Assembly: GCF_014203155.1 (NCBI RefSeq)
Contig: NZ_JACHIK010000002.1
Location: 62,001-126,000, forward strand
Source: Shinella fusca
Lineage (GTDB): Bacteria > Pseudomonadota > Alphaproteobacteria > Rhizobiales > Rhizobiaceae
Length of the DNA stretch: 64,000 nucleotides
Reading direction: 5' to 3'
Position 1 is the first letter of the stretch. The number at the start of each line of letters is the position of its first letter. Made by a program: the position numbers and the translations under genes. The notes under the pieces are model-generated. The model saw only the letters and a program-made list of their open reading frames with translations, ran no database searches and was not told the origin of the DNA. This document shows positions 9,069 to 16,914 of the stretch, piece after piece.

Positions 9069-9847
9069 GGGATTGTTCATCTTGGACTCGCGAGGCGCTT
9101 TCTTGCGATGAAGATGTCGATTGTGATCTGAAGCATTTCGAGTGTCTTGGAGGCCCGCTTTGTTTTTCGGTTGAAGCGGGCCAGCATGTCGCGGAACGAG
9201 GCGTTCGAGGACTCGATGAGATGGGTCTGCGCCTTGGTCTGCCGATGCGGCTCGGTCGCCTTGATCCGCTCGAAGGCCAGATGATAGCAGGAGTTGGCAT
9301 CGGTGAAGATGGCGCTGATCTGGCCGACGGCGGCCTTGGCCAGATCGTAGATGGCGATGGCGCTGCGCACGCCCTGGTCGCCGATATGGTATGCGACGAC
9401 CCGGCGGTGGCGACGGCTATAGGCCGTCCAGATCACCGCCCGCCGCTGTTTTTTTGGACATAGGTGTAGATCTCGTCCATCTCGATGACATCGGGTATCC
9501 CGGTGTCGGTCGGCTCGGCCTGGGCCAGCTTGTGCTGCAGGACCGCATGCTCCTTGCGAATCCAGTTCAGCACCGTCGCGGGCGAAGCACGAAGCACCCG
9601 GCCGATCGCCCGAATGCCCATGCTGTTCATGTACATCTCGATCGCCATGGCCTTGGTCTGGGCGCTGAATTTGGGCGGGCTGTCGGTGCTATAGCGCCCG
9701 CAGGCGCGGCATCGGTAGCGTTGATGCCCGGCCTTGCTGCCGCGCTTGATCAGATCTGTGCCGCCACAGCTTGGGCAATCCATCGTGGGCCTCCCCGCAA
9801 ATCACCTCTATAACAGAATCCAAAAAGCGATCCGGGTAAACAGTCCC
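9069..9847 (-). mobile_element. IS1-family insertion sequence, apparently intact
   Basis: A 779-bp element, close to the 768 bp of IS1. The ends are imperfect inverted repeats: GGGATTGTTCATCTTGG at the left, and GGGACTGTTTACCCGGA read inward from the right. A 9-bp direct duplication flanks it. It encodes an InsA-like protein and, in the -1 frame, an InsB-like DDE catalytic part, joined by an A7C slippery run (bases 9449-9455 on the minus strand). The host sequence around the insertion, with the element removed, forms a GC-rich palindrome, so the element landed in the loop of a hairpin downstream of the aldehyde dehydrogenase gene. Confidence 0.85.
9077..9783 (-). CDS. IS1-family transposase InsAB' produced by programmed -1 frameshift
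   Basis: The first frame (9433-9783, 116 residues) has the InsA zinc finger (CPSCGGTDLIKRG then YRCRACGRY) and an HTH, and ends soon after EMDEIYTYVQK. The second frame (9077-9436) begins WTAYSRRHRRVVAY and carries TDANSCY and IESSNASFRDMLARF. A -1 slip at the A7C run between QK and the stop gives YVQKKQRRAVIWTAYSR, joining the first Asp (MDE) to the rest of a DDE-type catalytic domain just as in IS1. InsA alone would bind the ends and repress; the fusion is the transposase. No disruption is seen. Confidence 0.85.
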
Positions 9848-9856
9848 CCTTATAGG
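9848..9856. repeat. IS1-family target-site duplication, right copy
   Basis: CCTTATAGG directly repeats 9060-9068. The following GGAGGGT pairs with ACCCCTCC left of the insertion to form the interrupted hairpin. Confidence 0.7.
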
Positions 9857-10003
9857 GGAGGGTGTCTCCGCTTTCTCCGCCCGCAAATGAGGGCGCGACG
9901 ATCCGTCAGGCTTTCTCCGGTACCACCGCCGGGCGCTCGGCTGGCGGAGATTGGTATCCAAGTCTTGACGTTCTCACCTCAAATATTCCTGTACCGCTAT
10001 TGA

Positions 10004-10030
10004 AATACGTACTACTATTTAGTACGTATT
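10004..10030. promoter_or_regulatory. candidate HigA operator upstream of higBA
   Basis: A perfect inverted repeat with 11-bp arms, AATACGTACTA (10004-10014) and TAGTACGTATT (10020-10030), separated by CTATT. It ends three bases before the higB ATG. The AT-rich sequence stands out from the GC-rich surroundings and is positioned to block initiation, as expected for an autorepressed toxin-antitoxin operon. Confidence 0.75.
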
Positions 10031-10033
10031 GCC

Positions 10034-10315
10034 ATGATCCTGAGTTTCAAAGGCAAGGCTGCGGAAGCCCTCTATCATGGAAACCGCGTGGCAGGCATCC
10101 ATCCCGATGTCGCAAAGCAAGCCGTGAAGAAACTTTTCATGCTCGATACCGTTGAGCGGGTTCAGGATTTAAGGGTGCCGCCGGGCAACCGCCTGGAGGC
10201 ACTTACAGGAGACCGAACTGGGCAATTCTCAATTCGTGTGAATGCCCAGTTTCGTATCTGCTTCACTTGGTATGACGGCGACGCATACGACGTCGAGTTC
10301 GTCGACTACCACTAG
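10034..10315 (+). CDS. higB: RelE/ParE-superfamily mRNA interferase toxin, HigB type
   Basis: Small basic protein of 93 residues, with the HigB-like pattern LRVPPGNRLEALTGDRTGQFSIRVNAQFRICFTW and a C-terminal VEFVDYH. Family members cleave ribosome-bound mRNA. The toxin gene precedes the antitoxin gene, the inverted order that is characteristic of higBA. The antitoxin start is 13 bp after the stop. The strong palindrome immediately upstream suggests autoregulation. Confidence 0.88.
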   Translation: MILSFKGKAAEALYHGNRVAGIHPDVAKQAVKKLFMLDTVERVQDLRVPPGNRLEALTGDRTGQFSIRVNAQFRICFTWYDGDAYDVEFVDYH

Positions 10316-10328
10316 AAAGGGACCGACT

Positions 10329-10628
10329 ATGGCTAGAGAAATCCCTCTCCCCCATCCGGGGGAAGTCCTCAAGGAGGAATTCCTCGATGCAATGGACATT
10401 TCCGTCTATGCGGCTGCGAAAGCAATCGGTATTTCGCGAAGCCAGCTGAACTCAATCTGCAGGGGCGAGCACCGGATTACCGCACCCATTGCCTTGCGCC
10501 TTGGCAGGTACTTCAACGTTGACGCTGCATGGTTCATGAACATGCAGATGAAGTACGATCTGGAAACTTCCTCGGAGGAACTGGGACCGCAACTCGATGC
10601 TATTCAGCCGTTAGAAGTGGCGGCGTAA
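10329..10628 (+). CDS. higA: HigA-type antitoxin, XRE-family DNA-binding protein
   Basis: Antitoxin of 99 residues. It has the HigA signature HPGEVLKEEFLDAMDISVYAAAKAIG followed by an HTH (ISRSQLNSICRGEHRIT) and RLGRYFNVDAAWFMNMQ. It would neutralise HigB and repress the operon through the palindrome at 10004-10030. The start is ATG 10329 after AAAGGGA; an in-frame extension from 10242 overlaps the toxin gene and is ignored. Confidence 0.9.
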   Translation: MAREIPLPHPGEVLKEEFLDAMDISVYAAAKAIGISRSQLNSICRGEHRITAPIALRLGRYFNVDAAWFMNMQMKYDLETSSEELGPQLDAIQPLEVAA

Positions 10629-10845
10629 TTGGATGGCCACCACGTCCGTGGCGTTTCTATACCGCCCCGCGAATGGGAAGAAATAAGAGCGCTTTGCTTT
10701 CTCTCTTTTCGAGGGAGGTGCCTGTAGGCAGAGGCGGGCTTGCTTCTCACGCAAAGTTTTCCTTCAAATCGCCTTCGCTCATCTGGCTGAAACCGATCCG
10801 GTCTGATAGCTCGCTCGGCATTGCCGCTTTCTGGACGTTTTCTCC

Positions 10846-11724
10846 TTGTCCCCCACCGCTTCTTCCCCGCAAGCGCGCCTTGCGCTCATCGCTCTCCTGA
10901 TCGGGGGAGCCGCCATCGGCGGTTCGCCGATCTTCGTGCGCTTTTCGGAAGTCGGGCCGATGGCGACGGCCTTCTGGCGCGTCGCGCTTGCGCTCCTGCC
11001 GTTCTTCATCGCCTCGCGGGCGGTCGCACAGGGCGATGAACGGCCGTCGGGGCTGCGCGACCATATCGTCCTGCTCCTGCCCGGCGTCTTCCTTGCCGCC
11101 GACCTTGCGGCCTGGCACCTCTCGCTGCACATGACGTCGGTCGCCAATGCGACGCTGCTTGCCAACCTTGCGCCCGTCTTCGTGACGCTCGGCTCCTGGC
11201 TGCTCTTCCGCACGCGCATCACGCCGGTCTTTCTTGCGGGACTGGCGCTCGCGCTTGTCGGCGTCATCGTCCTGAAGGGCGGGCCGGCGGCGATCGGCGG
11301 CGGGCAGCTGGCGGGCGATGCGACGGCCGTTGTCGCAGCGATCTTCTACGCCTTCTACATGCTCTCGCTCGGCCATGTGCGCGCGCGCTTCTCGACGTTG
11401 CGCATCATGGTCTGGACGACCTTCTCCGCGATGATCTGCATCCTGCCGGTCGCCTTCTTCGTTGAAGGCAACATGGTGCCTGTGACGCTCTTCGGCTGGG
11501 CCATGGTGCTCGGCCTTGCCCTTATCAGCCATGTCGGCGGCCAGGGCCTCGTCACCTTCGCGCTCGCCTACCTGCCGACGGCCTTCTCCTCGCTGACGCT
11601 GCTTCTCCAGCCGGTCGTCGCCGCCATCCTCGCCTGGATTCTGCTTGCCGAGTCGGTCGGCCTGATGCAGGGGATCGGCGGCGCGATCGTGCTTGTCGGC
11701 ATCCTCGTCGCCCGGCGCGGCTGA
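10846..11724 (+). CDS. EamA/DMT-family inner-membrane transporter
   Basis: Drug/metabolite-transporter superfamily protein of 292 residues with about ten hydrophobic segments in two EamA repeats. The C-terminal repeat ends SLTLLLQPVVAAILAWILLAESV...GGAIVLVGILVA, a typical EamA ending. I chose TTG 10846 as the start because no ATG or GTG fits. The 217 bp between higA and this gene show no convincing gene or site. The substrate is unknown; the convergent sugar-acid dehydratase gene ends six bases away. Confidence 0.85.
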   Translation: MSPTASSPQARLALIALLIGGAAIGGSPIFVRFSEVGPMATAFWRVALALLPFFIASRAVAQGDERPSGLRDHIVLLLPGVFLAADLAAWHLSLHMTSVANATLLANLAPVFVTLGSWLLFRTRITPVFLAGLALALVGVIVLKGGPAAIGGGQLAGDATAVVAAIFYAFYMLSLGHVRARFSTLRIMVWTTFSAMICILPVAFFVEGNMVPVTLFGWAMVLGLALISHVGGQGLVTFALAYLPTAFSSLTLLLQPVVAAILAWILLAESVGLMQGIGGAIVLVGILVARRG

Positions 11725-11730
11725 TCGCCG

Positions 11731-13515
11731 TCAGTGATTGTGCCGCGGCGGGGTCTTTGCGATCTGCCGGAAATCGGCGGCGCCCTCGATGACGGCGCCG
11801 TCCGCAAGCTGGGTGACGGTCTGGCGGTACAGCCGCTGCCAGGGGGTGGCATCCGCCGGCACCGGCGGAATGCCATCGGCCTTGCGCCTTTCGATCTCGC
11901 TGTCGTCGACCAGCATGTCGCATCGCCCCTTTTCGAGATCGATGCGGATCGTGTCGCCGGTGCGCAGCCAGGCAAGGCCGCCGCCGGCCGCGCTTTCCGG
12001 CGAAGCGTTGAGGATCGAGGGGCTGTCCGCCGTGCCGGATTGCCGTCCGTCACCGATGGTCGGCAGGCTGGTGATGCCGCGCTTGAGGAGATGATCCGGC
12101 GGCTGCATGTTCACCACCTCCGCCGAGCCCGGCCAGCCGAGCGGCCCCGCGCCGCGGATGACGAGGATGGTGCGCTCGTCGACGCCGAGCGACGGATCGT
12201 TGATGCGCCGGTGATAATCCTCCGAGCCGTCGAAGACGACCGCCCGCCCCTCGAAGACGCCCTCGCGGCCCGGCTCGCTCAGATAGCGCTGGCGGAACTC
12301 CTCGGAGATCACCGAGGTCTTCATGATGGCGAAATCGAAGAGATTGCCGCTGAGCGCAAGGAAGCCCGCCCGCTCCTTCAGCGGCGCGCCATAGGGGCGA
12401 ATGACCTCGCGGTCGCTGGCTTGCCTGCCTTGAAGGTTTTCCGCCATGCTGCGCCCCGTCACGGTGGGACAGGATCCGTCCAGCTTCTCGGCGTCGAGCA
12501 GTTCGCGCATGATGGCCGGCACGCCGCCTGCCCGGTGGAAGCGCTCGCCGAGGAAGCGGCCGGCCGGCTGCACGTCGGCAAGCAGCGGGATATCGTAGCC
12601 GTGGAGCTGCCAGTCCTCCGGCTTCAGTTCCGCCCCTGCGTGCTTTGCCATGGCCATCAGGTGCGGCTGGGCGTTGGTCGAGCCGCCGATGGCGGAATTG
12701 ACGCGGATGGCGTTGAGGAAGGCCTGCCGCGTCAGGATATGCGAGGGGCGAATATCCTCCAGCACCAGTTCCACCGCGCGCCGCCCGGTGCGGTAGGCCA
12801 TCTGGCCGCGCTCGCGATAGGCCGCGGGAATGGCCGCGCAGCCGGTCAGCGACATGCCGAGCGCCTCGGCGAGCGCATTCATGGTCGAGGCCGTGCCCAT
12901 CGTGTTGCAATGGCCGATCGAGGGCGCGGAATCCATCGCCGCCTGCAGGAACTCGGCTTCGTCGATGGCGCCGGCGGAAAGCTTGCGGCGCGAGCGCCAG
13001 ATGACGGTACCCGAGCCGACGAGCTCGCCGTCGTTCCAGCCGTCGAGCATCGGCCCGCCGGAAAGCACGATGGCGGGAATGTCGATGGTGGCGGCGGCCA
13101 TCAGCGCGGAAGGCGTGGTCTTGTCGCAGCCCGTGGTCAGCACCACGCCGTCGAGCGGATAGCCGTAGAGGATCTCGACGAGGCCCAGATAGGCAAGGTT
13201 GCGGTCGAGGGCGGCGGTCGGCCGCTTGCAATTCTCGAAGATCGGATGGGTCGGGAACTCGATGGGGATGCCACCCGCATCGCGGATGCCGTCACGCACG
13301 CGCTTGGCGAGCTCTATGTGGTGGCGATTGCAGGGCGTCAGGTCGCTGCCGCTCTGTGCGATGCCGATCACCGGCTTGCCGGCGCGCAACTCCTCGGGCG
13401 TGATGCCGTAGTTCATGAAGCGCTCGAGGTAGAGCGCGGCCATGTCGATATGGTCGCGGTTGTCGAACCAGTCCTGCGATCGCAGCCGGCGTCCGGCGGT
13501 CTTTTCATTCGTCAT
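11731..13515 (-). CDS. IlvD/Edd-family dehydratase, sugar-acid (arabonate/xylonate-type) subgroup
   Basis: Dehydratase of 594 residues that would convert an aldonic acid to a 2-keto-3-deoxy acid. The three cysteines that ligate the [2Fe-2S] cluster in this family are seen at C62 (DLTPCNRHH), C130 (TTGCDKTTPS) and C203 (SIGHCNTMG), with the carbamylated lysine position at K132. The opening RLRSQDWFDN and overall spacing resemble the L-arabinonate/D-xylonate dehydratases of rhizobia rather than IlvD itself. The start is ATG 13515; the frame stays open far upstream but through the divergent transporter gene. It is divergent from an EamA transporter that may bring in the substrate. Confidence 0.88.
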   Translation of the reverse strand: MTNEKTAGRRLRSQDWFDNRDHIDMAALYLERFMNYGITPEELRAGKPVIGIAQSGSDLTPCNRHHIELAKRVRDGIRDAGGIPIEFPTHPIFENCKRPTAALDRNLAYLGLVEILYGYPLDGVVLTTGCDKTTPSALMAAATIDIPAIVLSGGPMLDGWNDGELVGSGTVIWRSRRKLSAGAIDEAEFLQAAMDSAPSIGHCNTMGTASTMNALAEALGMSLTGCAAIPAAYRERGQMAYRTGRRAVELVLEDIRPSHILTRQAFLNAIRVNSAIGGSTNAQPHLMAMAKHAGAELKPEDWQLHGYDIPLLADVQPAGRFLGERFHRAGGVPAIMRELLDAEKLDGSCPTVTGRSMAENLQGRQASDREVIRPYGAPLKERAGFLALSGNLFDFAIMKTSVISEEFRQRYLSEPGREGVFEGRAVVFDGSEDYHRRINDPSLGVDERTILVIRGAGPLGWPGSAEVVNMQPPDHLLKRGITSLPTIGDGRQSGTADSPSILNASPESAAGGGLAWLRTGDTIRIDLEKGRCDMLVDDSEIERRKADGIPPVPADATPWQRLYRQTVTQLADGAVIEGAADFRQIAKTPPRHNH

Positions 13516-13662
13516 CGGGAAGCCTCGTGAATGGATGCCCAGTGTTTCACCCCCGCCCGGAAGGATCAACCGGCGCTTTCCTGATGAAGCCATCAAAATT
13601 GCTGACTGGATCGCCCGGCGGGAATATGTCACAGGGCTGCGGATCGAAGAGCCGAGTGCGCC

Positions 13663-14565
13663 ATGTCCGACATCGCCGTTTCCCCGCCCCATGCTTCCGG
13701 CTCCGCGCGCCTCGGCGTGCTGTTGATGCTGCTCGGCATGCTGATGTTCTCGCTGAACGACGTGCTCGGCAAATGGCTGGTCTCGACCTATTCGGTCGGC
13801 CAGCTCATGCTTATCCGCAGCATCGCTGCGCTGATGGTGCTGGCGCCGTTCTTCTGGCGCATGGGCTGGCGGCGCCTCGTCGATGTCGACCGGCCGAGGC
13901 TGCATCTCCTGCGCTCGGCGCTCTTCGCCTTCGAGGCCTCCGGCTTCTACTTCGCCGTCGCCTACATGCCGCTCGCCGACGCCATGACCTACTGGCTCGC
14001 CGCGCCGATCTACGTCGCCGCGCTCTCGCCGTTCCTGCTCGGGGAAAAGGTCGGCTGGCGCCGCTGGAGCGCCATCGTCGTCGGCTTCGTCGGCGTGCTC
14101 ATCGCCTTGTCGCCGTCGAAGGACACATTCACGCTGCCCGCGCTCATCGCGCTTGCGGGAAGCCTTGCCTTCGGTCTTGCCATGGTGCTGGGCCGCACGT
14201 TGCGCGCGGCGCCCGATACCACGCTCGTCTTCTGGCAGGTGGCGAGCGCGGCCATTTTTTCCGGTGTCTGGTGCCTTGCCGATCCCGCCGGCTGGACGCC
14301 CGTGCGGTCCGTCGATTTCGGGCTTCTCGGCCTCCTCGGCATCGTGGCGATGAGCGCGCACATGCTGGTCAACCGCTCGCTGAAGCTCGCGGATGCGGCA
14401 ACCGTCGTGCCGCTGCAATATACGATGCTGCTCTGGGCGGTGATCTTCGGCTGGATCTTCTTCGGCGATGCGCCACGTTCCGCCATGCTCGTCGGTGCCG
14501 GCTTCATCGTCGCCTCCGGCCTCTTCATCTTCTTCCGCGAGCAGCAGTTGAAGCGTCGAAACTAG
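13663..14565 (+). CDS. EamA/DMT-family transporter
   Basis: Inner-membrane protein of 300 residues with ten predicted helices. EamA repeats are visible as GVLLMLLGMLMFSLNDVLGKWLV near the N-terminus and LQYTMLLWAVIFGWIFFGD in the second half. It is divergent from the sugar-acid dehydratase across 147 bp. Its stop codon shares the CTAG tetranucleotide at 14562-14565 with the stop of the convergent regulator gene. The substrate is unknown. Confidence 0.85.
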   Translation: MSDIAVSPPHASGSARLGVLLMLLGMLMFSLNDVLGKWLVSTYSVGQLMLIRSIAALMVLAPFFWRMGWRRLVDVDRPRLHLLRSALFAFEASGFYFAVAYMPLADAMTYWLAAPIYVAALSPFLLGEKVGWRRWSAIVVGFVGVLIALSPSKDTFTLPALIALAGSLAFGLAMVLGRTLRAAPDTTLVFWQVASAAIFSGVWCLADPAGWTPVRSVDFGLLGLLGIVAMSAHMLVNRSLKLADAATVVPLQYTMLLWAVIFGWIFFGDAPRSAMLVGAGFIVASGLFIFFREQQLKRRN

Positions 14566-15380
14566 AAGGTCGGCGGCGTGTTGATCCAGATCAGCACCGT
14601 CTCGCCGTCGTGGCGGTTGCGCCAGGCATGGCGGCGGGCGCTTTCGAAATAGAGGCTGTCGCCGGGGCCAAGGTCGTGGAACTCGTGGCCGTCCAGCACG
14701 ATCTCTACCTGCCCGGACAGCACATGCACGAATTCCTCGCCCTCGTGCCGGTAGGCGCCGTCCGAGGAGGCGCCGGGGGCGAGCACGAAGCGGTGGCAGT
14801 CCATCATGTTGCGCCCGTCGGCCAGCACCTGCACGGTGACGCCCGGCGAGGTTTCCGGCCAGAGCTTCCATTCTCCCGCGCGCACCACGGAGCGCTCGGC
14901 CGTTTCCTCCTCGCCCGAAAGCTTCGAGACCGTAGTGCCGTAATAGTCGGCAAGGTCGTGCAGCACGCGAAAGGTGACGCCCTGTGAGGTGCGCTCGAAG
15001 GTAGAGAGGACGGAGGTGGCGATGCCGATGTCGCCGGCCACCTGCTCCAGCGTCCTGCCGGCGGCATGGCGCAGGCTCCGGAGCTTGCGTCCGATGCCCT
15101 GCGGCGCGTCGCCGTCCGCCGAAGCGGTTTCGCCGGCCGGATCCTCCGCCTCCAGCGCCTCGCGGATGGCGGCGGGGTTGAGGCCGCGCTCGGTGCGATA
15201 CCATGCGATGCGCTTCAGCCGCGCGACGTCCTCGGCGCTGTACTGGCGATGGCCTGTCTGCGAGCGGCCCGGCACGACGAGGCCCTGCGTTTCCCACAGC
15301 CGCAGCGTCGAGGCCGAGACGCCGGCGAGCCGCGCGGCCTCCGCTACCTTGTAATGAACGGGTTCGTTCGCACCCATCAT
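14562..15380 (-). CDS. MerR + XRE + cupin three-domain transcriptional regulator
   Basis: Regulator of 272 residues with an unusual composite layout. A MerR-type winged HTH at about 9-75 (YKVAEAARLAGVSASTLRLWETQGLV) is followed by an XRE HTH at about 95-150 (KLRSLRHAAGRTLEQVAGDIGIATSVLSTFER) and a C-terminal cupin sensor at about 195-265 (HRHEGEEFVHVLSGQVEIVLDG is the core). XRE-cupin proteins such as PuuR control putrescine/GABA genes. This gene is divergent from gabT, whose promoter holds two copies of a 15-bp motif, so it is probably the local GABA-pathway regulator; that link is inference. Confidence 0.87.
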   Translation of the reverse strand: MMGANEPVHYKVAEAARLAGVSASTLRLWETQGLVVPGRSQTGHRQYSAEDVARLKRIAWYRTERGLNPAAIREALEAEDPAGETASADGDAPQGIGRKLRSLRHAAGRTLEQVAGDIGIATSVLSTFERTSQGVTFRVLHDLADYYGTTVSKLSGEEETAERSVVRAGEWKLWPETSPGVTVQVLADGRNMMDCHRFVLAPGASSDGAYRHEGEEFVHVLSGQVEIVLDGHEFHDLGPGDSLYFESARRHAWRNRHDGETVLIWINTPPTF

Positions 15381-15463
15381 GCCAAATCCCCGATTCTGTC
15401 GTATCGTCCGCCTATAGCACCTCTTGTAGAGTGCGCCGGGATATCGAAAATCGCCGTTGCATT

Positions 15464-15515
15464 CTTGCAGAAAAAATGTAGGAATTCCACTTGAGACTTG
15501 CAGAAAAAATGCAAG
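15464..15515 (+). promoter_or_regulatory. gabT promoter with paired operator motif
   Basis: CTTGCAGAAAAAATG occurs at 15464-15478 and again at 15497-15511, 33 bp apart (about three helical turns). The second copy is part of a palindrome, CTTGCA (15497-15502) and TGCAAG (15510-15515). That palindrome almost exactly fills the spacer between a candidate -35 TTGAGA (15491-15496) and a -10 AGTTAT (15514-15519). A protein bound there would block RNA polymerase. The divergent MerR+XRE+cupin regulator is the obvious candidate. Confidence 0.75.
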
Positions 15516-15551
15516 TTATTCGATACAGCCCTCCAGATCCAGGATAGCGCC

Positions 15552-16829
15552 ATGACCGCAACGCCTCTGACAGACCGCAAGAATGCCGCGATTTCCCGCG
15601 GTGTCGGCATGACCACGCAGATCTACGCCGACCGGGCGGAGAACGCGGAAATCTGGGACAAGGAGGGCAATCGCTACATCGATTTCGCCGCCGGCATCGC
15701 CGTGGTCAACACCGGCCACCGCCATCCGCGCGTCATCGAGGCCGTCAAGAACCAGCTCGACCGCTTCACGCATACCTGCCACCAGGTCGTGCCCTACGAG
15801 AACTATGTCGAGCTCGCCGAGCGGCTGAACGCCATTACTCCCGGCAACTTCGCCAAGAAGACGATCTTCGTCACGACGGGCGCGGAGGCCGTCGAGAACG
15901 CCGTGAAGATCGCCCGCGCGGCCACGGGCCGGCAGGCCGTCATCGCCTTTTCCGGCGGCTTCCACGGCCGTACCTTCATGGGTATGGCGCTGACCGGCAA
16001 GGTCGTGCCCTACAAGGTCGGCTTCGGCGCGATGCCGGGCGACGTCTTCCACGCGCCCTTCCCGGTCGAGATGCACGGCACGACGGTCGAGCAGTCGCTC
16101 GCCGTCCTCAAGAAGCTCTTCGCCGCCGATGTCGACCCGAACCGGGTTGCCGCGATCATCGTCGAGCCGGTGCAGGGTGAAGGCGGCTTCTATCCGGTCC
16201 CGGTTCCCTTCATGAAGGCGCTGCGCGAGATCTGCGACCAGCAAGGCATCCTTCTCATCGCCGACGAGGTGCAGACCGGCTTTGCCCGCACCGGCAAGCT
16301 CTTCGCGATGGAGCACTACGGCATCGCCGCCGACATCATGACCATGGCCAAGGGCCTCGGCGGGGGCTTCCCGATCGCCGCCGTCACAGGTCGCGCCGAG
16401 ATCATGGACGCACCCGGCCCGGGCGGCCTCGGCGGCACCTATGCCGGCAGCCCGATCGGCGTTGCGGCGGCCCATGCCGTGCTCGACGTCATCAAGGACG
16501 AGGACCTGTGTAACCGCGCGGAAAATCTTGGCGCGCGCCTCAAGCAGCGCCTTGCCTCGCTCCGCGACAAGGTTCCGGAGATCGTCGACATCCGCGGTCC
16601 GGGCTTCATGAACGCCGTCGAGTTCAACGACGTCACGACGAAGCAGCCGAGCGCCGATTTCGCCAACAAGGTGCGCCTCAAGGCTCTCGAAAAGGGCCTG
16701 ATTCTGCTCACCTGCGGCGTCCACGGCAACGTCATCCGCTTCCTCGCGCCGATCACCATCCAGGACGAGGTCTTCGCCGAAGCGCTCGATATCCTCGAAG
16801 CGGCGATGGTCGAAGCCCGCGCGGCCTGA
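15552..16829 (+). CDS. gabT: 4-aminobutyrate (GABA) aminotransferase
   Basis: Class III PLP aminotransferase of 425 residues that transfers the amino group of GABA to 2-oxoglutarate, giving succinate semialdehyde. The PLP lysine is K267 in MTMAKGLGGGFPI; LLIADEVQTGFARTG and VEPVQGEGGF are the other class motifs. The start is ATG 15552. It is followed, after an intercistronic hairpin, by gabD, giving the complete GABA-to-succinate route. With speB at 885 and aguB at 45496 on the same replicon, agmatine/putrescine breakdown could feed it. Confidence 0.93.
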   Translation: MTATPLTDRKNAAISRGVGMTTQIYADRAENAEIWDKEGNRYIDFAAGIAVVNTGHRHPRVIEAVKNQLDRFTHTCHQVVPYENYVELAERLNAITPGNFAKKTIFVTTGAEAVENAVKIARAATGRQAVIAFSGGFHGRTFMGMALTGKVVPYKVGFGAMPGDVFHAPFPVEMHGTTVEQSLAVLKKLFAADVDPNRVAAIIVEPVQGEGGFYPVPVPFMKALREICDQQGILLIADEVQTGFARTGKLFAMEHYGIAADIMTMAKGLGGGFPIAAVTGRAEIMDAPGPGGLGGTYAGSPIGVAAAHAVLDVIKDEDLCNRAENLGARLKQRLASLRDKVPEIVDIRGPGFMNAVEFNDVTTKQPSADFANKVRLKALEKGLILLTCGVHGNVIRFLAPITIQDEVFAEALDILEAAMVEARAA

Positions 16830-16860
16830 TCGATAGCTGAACCCCATCCTTCAAGGGCAA

Positions 16861-16883
16861 CACCCGGAGCATCGCTCCGGGTG
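16861..16883 (+). other. gabT-gabD intercistronic hairpin
   Basis: A perfect 10-bp stem, CACCCGGAGC with GCTCCGGGTG, and a three-base ATC loop. There is no T-run after it, so it is more likely an mRNA-processing or stability element, or a partial attenuator, than a full terminator. The gabD start is 32 bp further on. Confidence 0.6.
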
Positions 16884-16914
16884 AACGCTCTTTCCTGTCC
16901 GAAAGGAACGAAAC

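Noticed and set aside
10629-10845. Small plus-strand frame between higA and the EamA gene
   Set aside because: It overlaps both neighbours and shows no recognisable motif or ribosome site.
13516-15297. Upstream extension of the dehydratase frame to 1188 codons
   Set aside because: It crosses the divergent EamA gene and the regulator antisense or out of frame; MTNEK at 13515 matches the family N-terminus.
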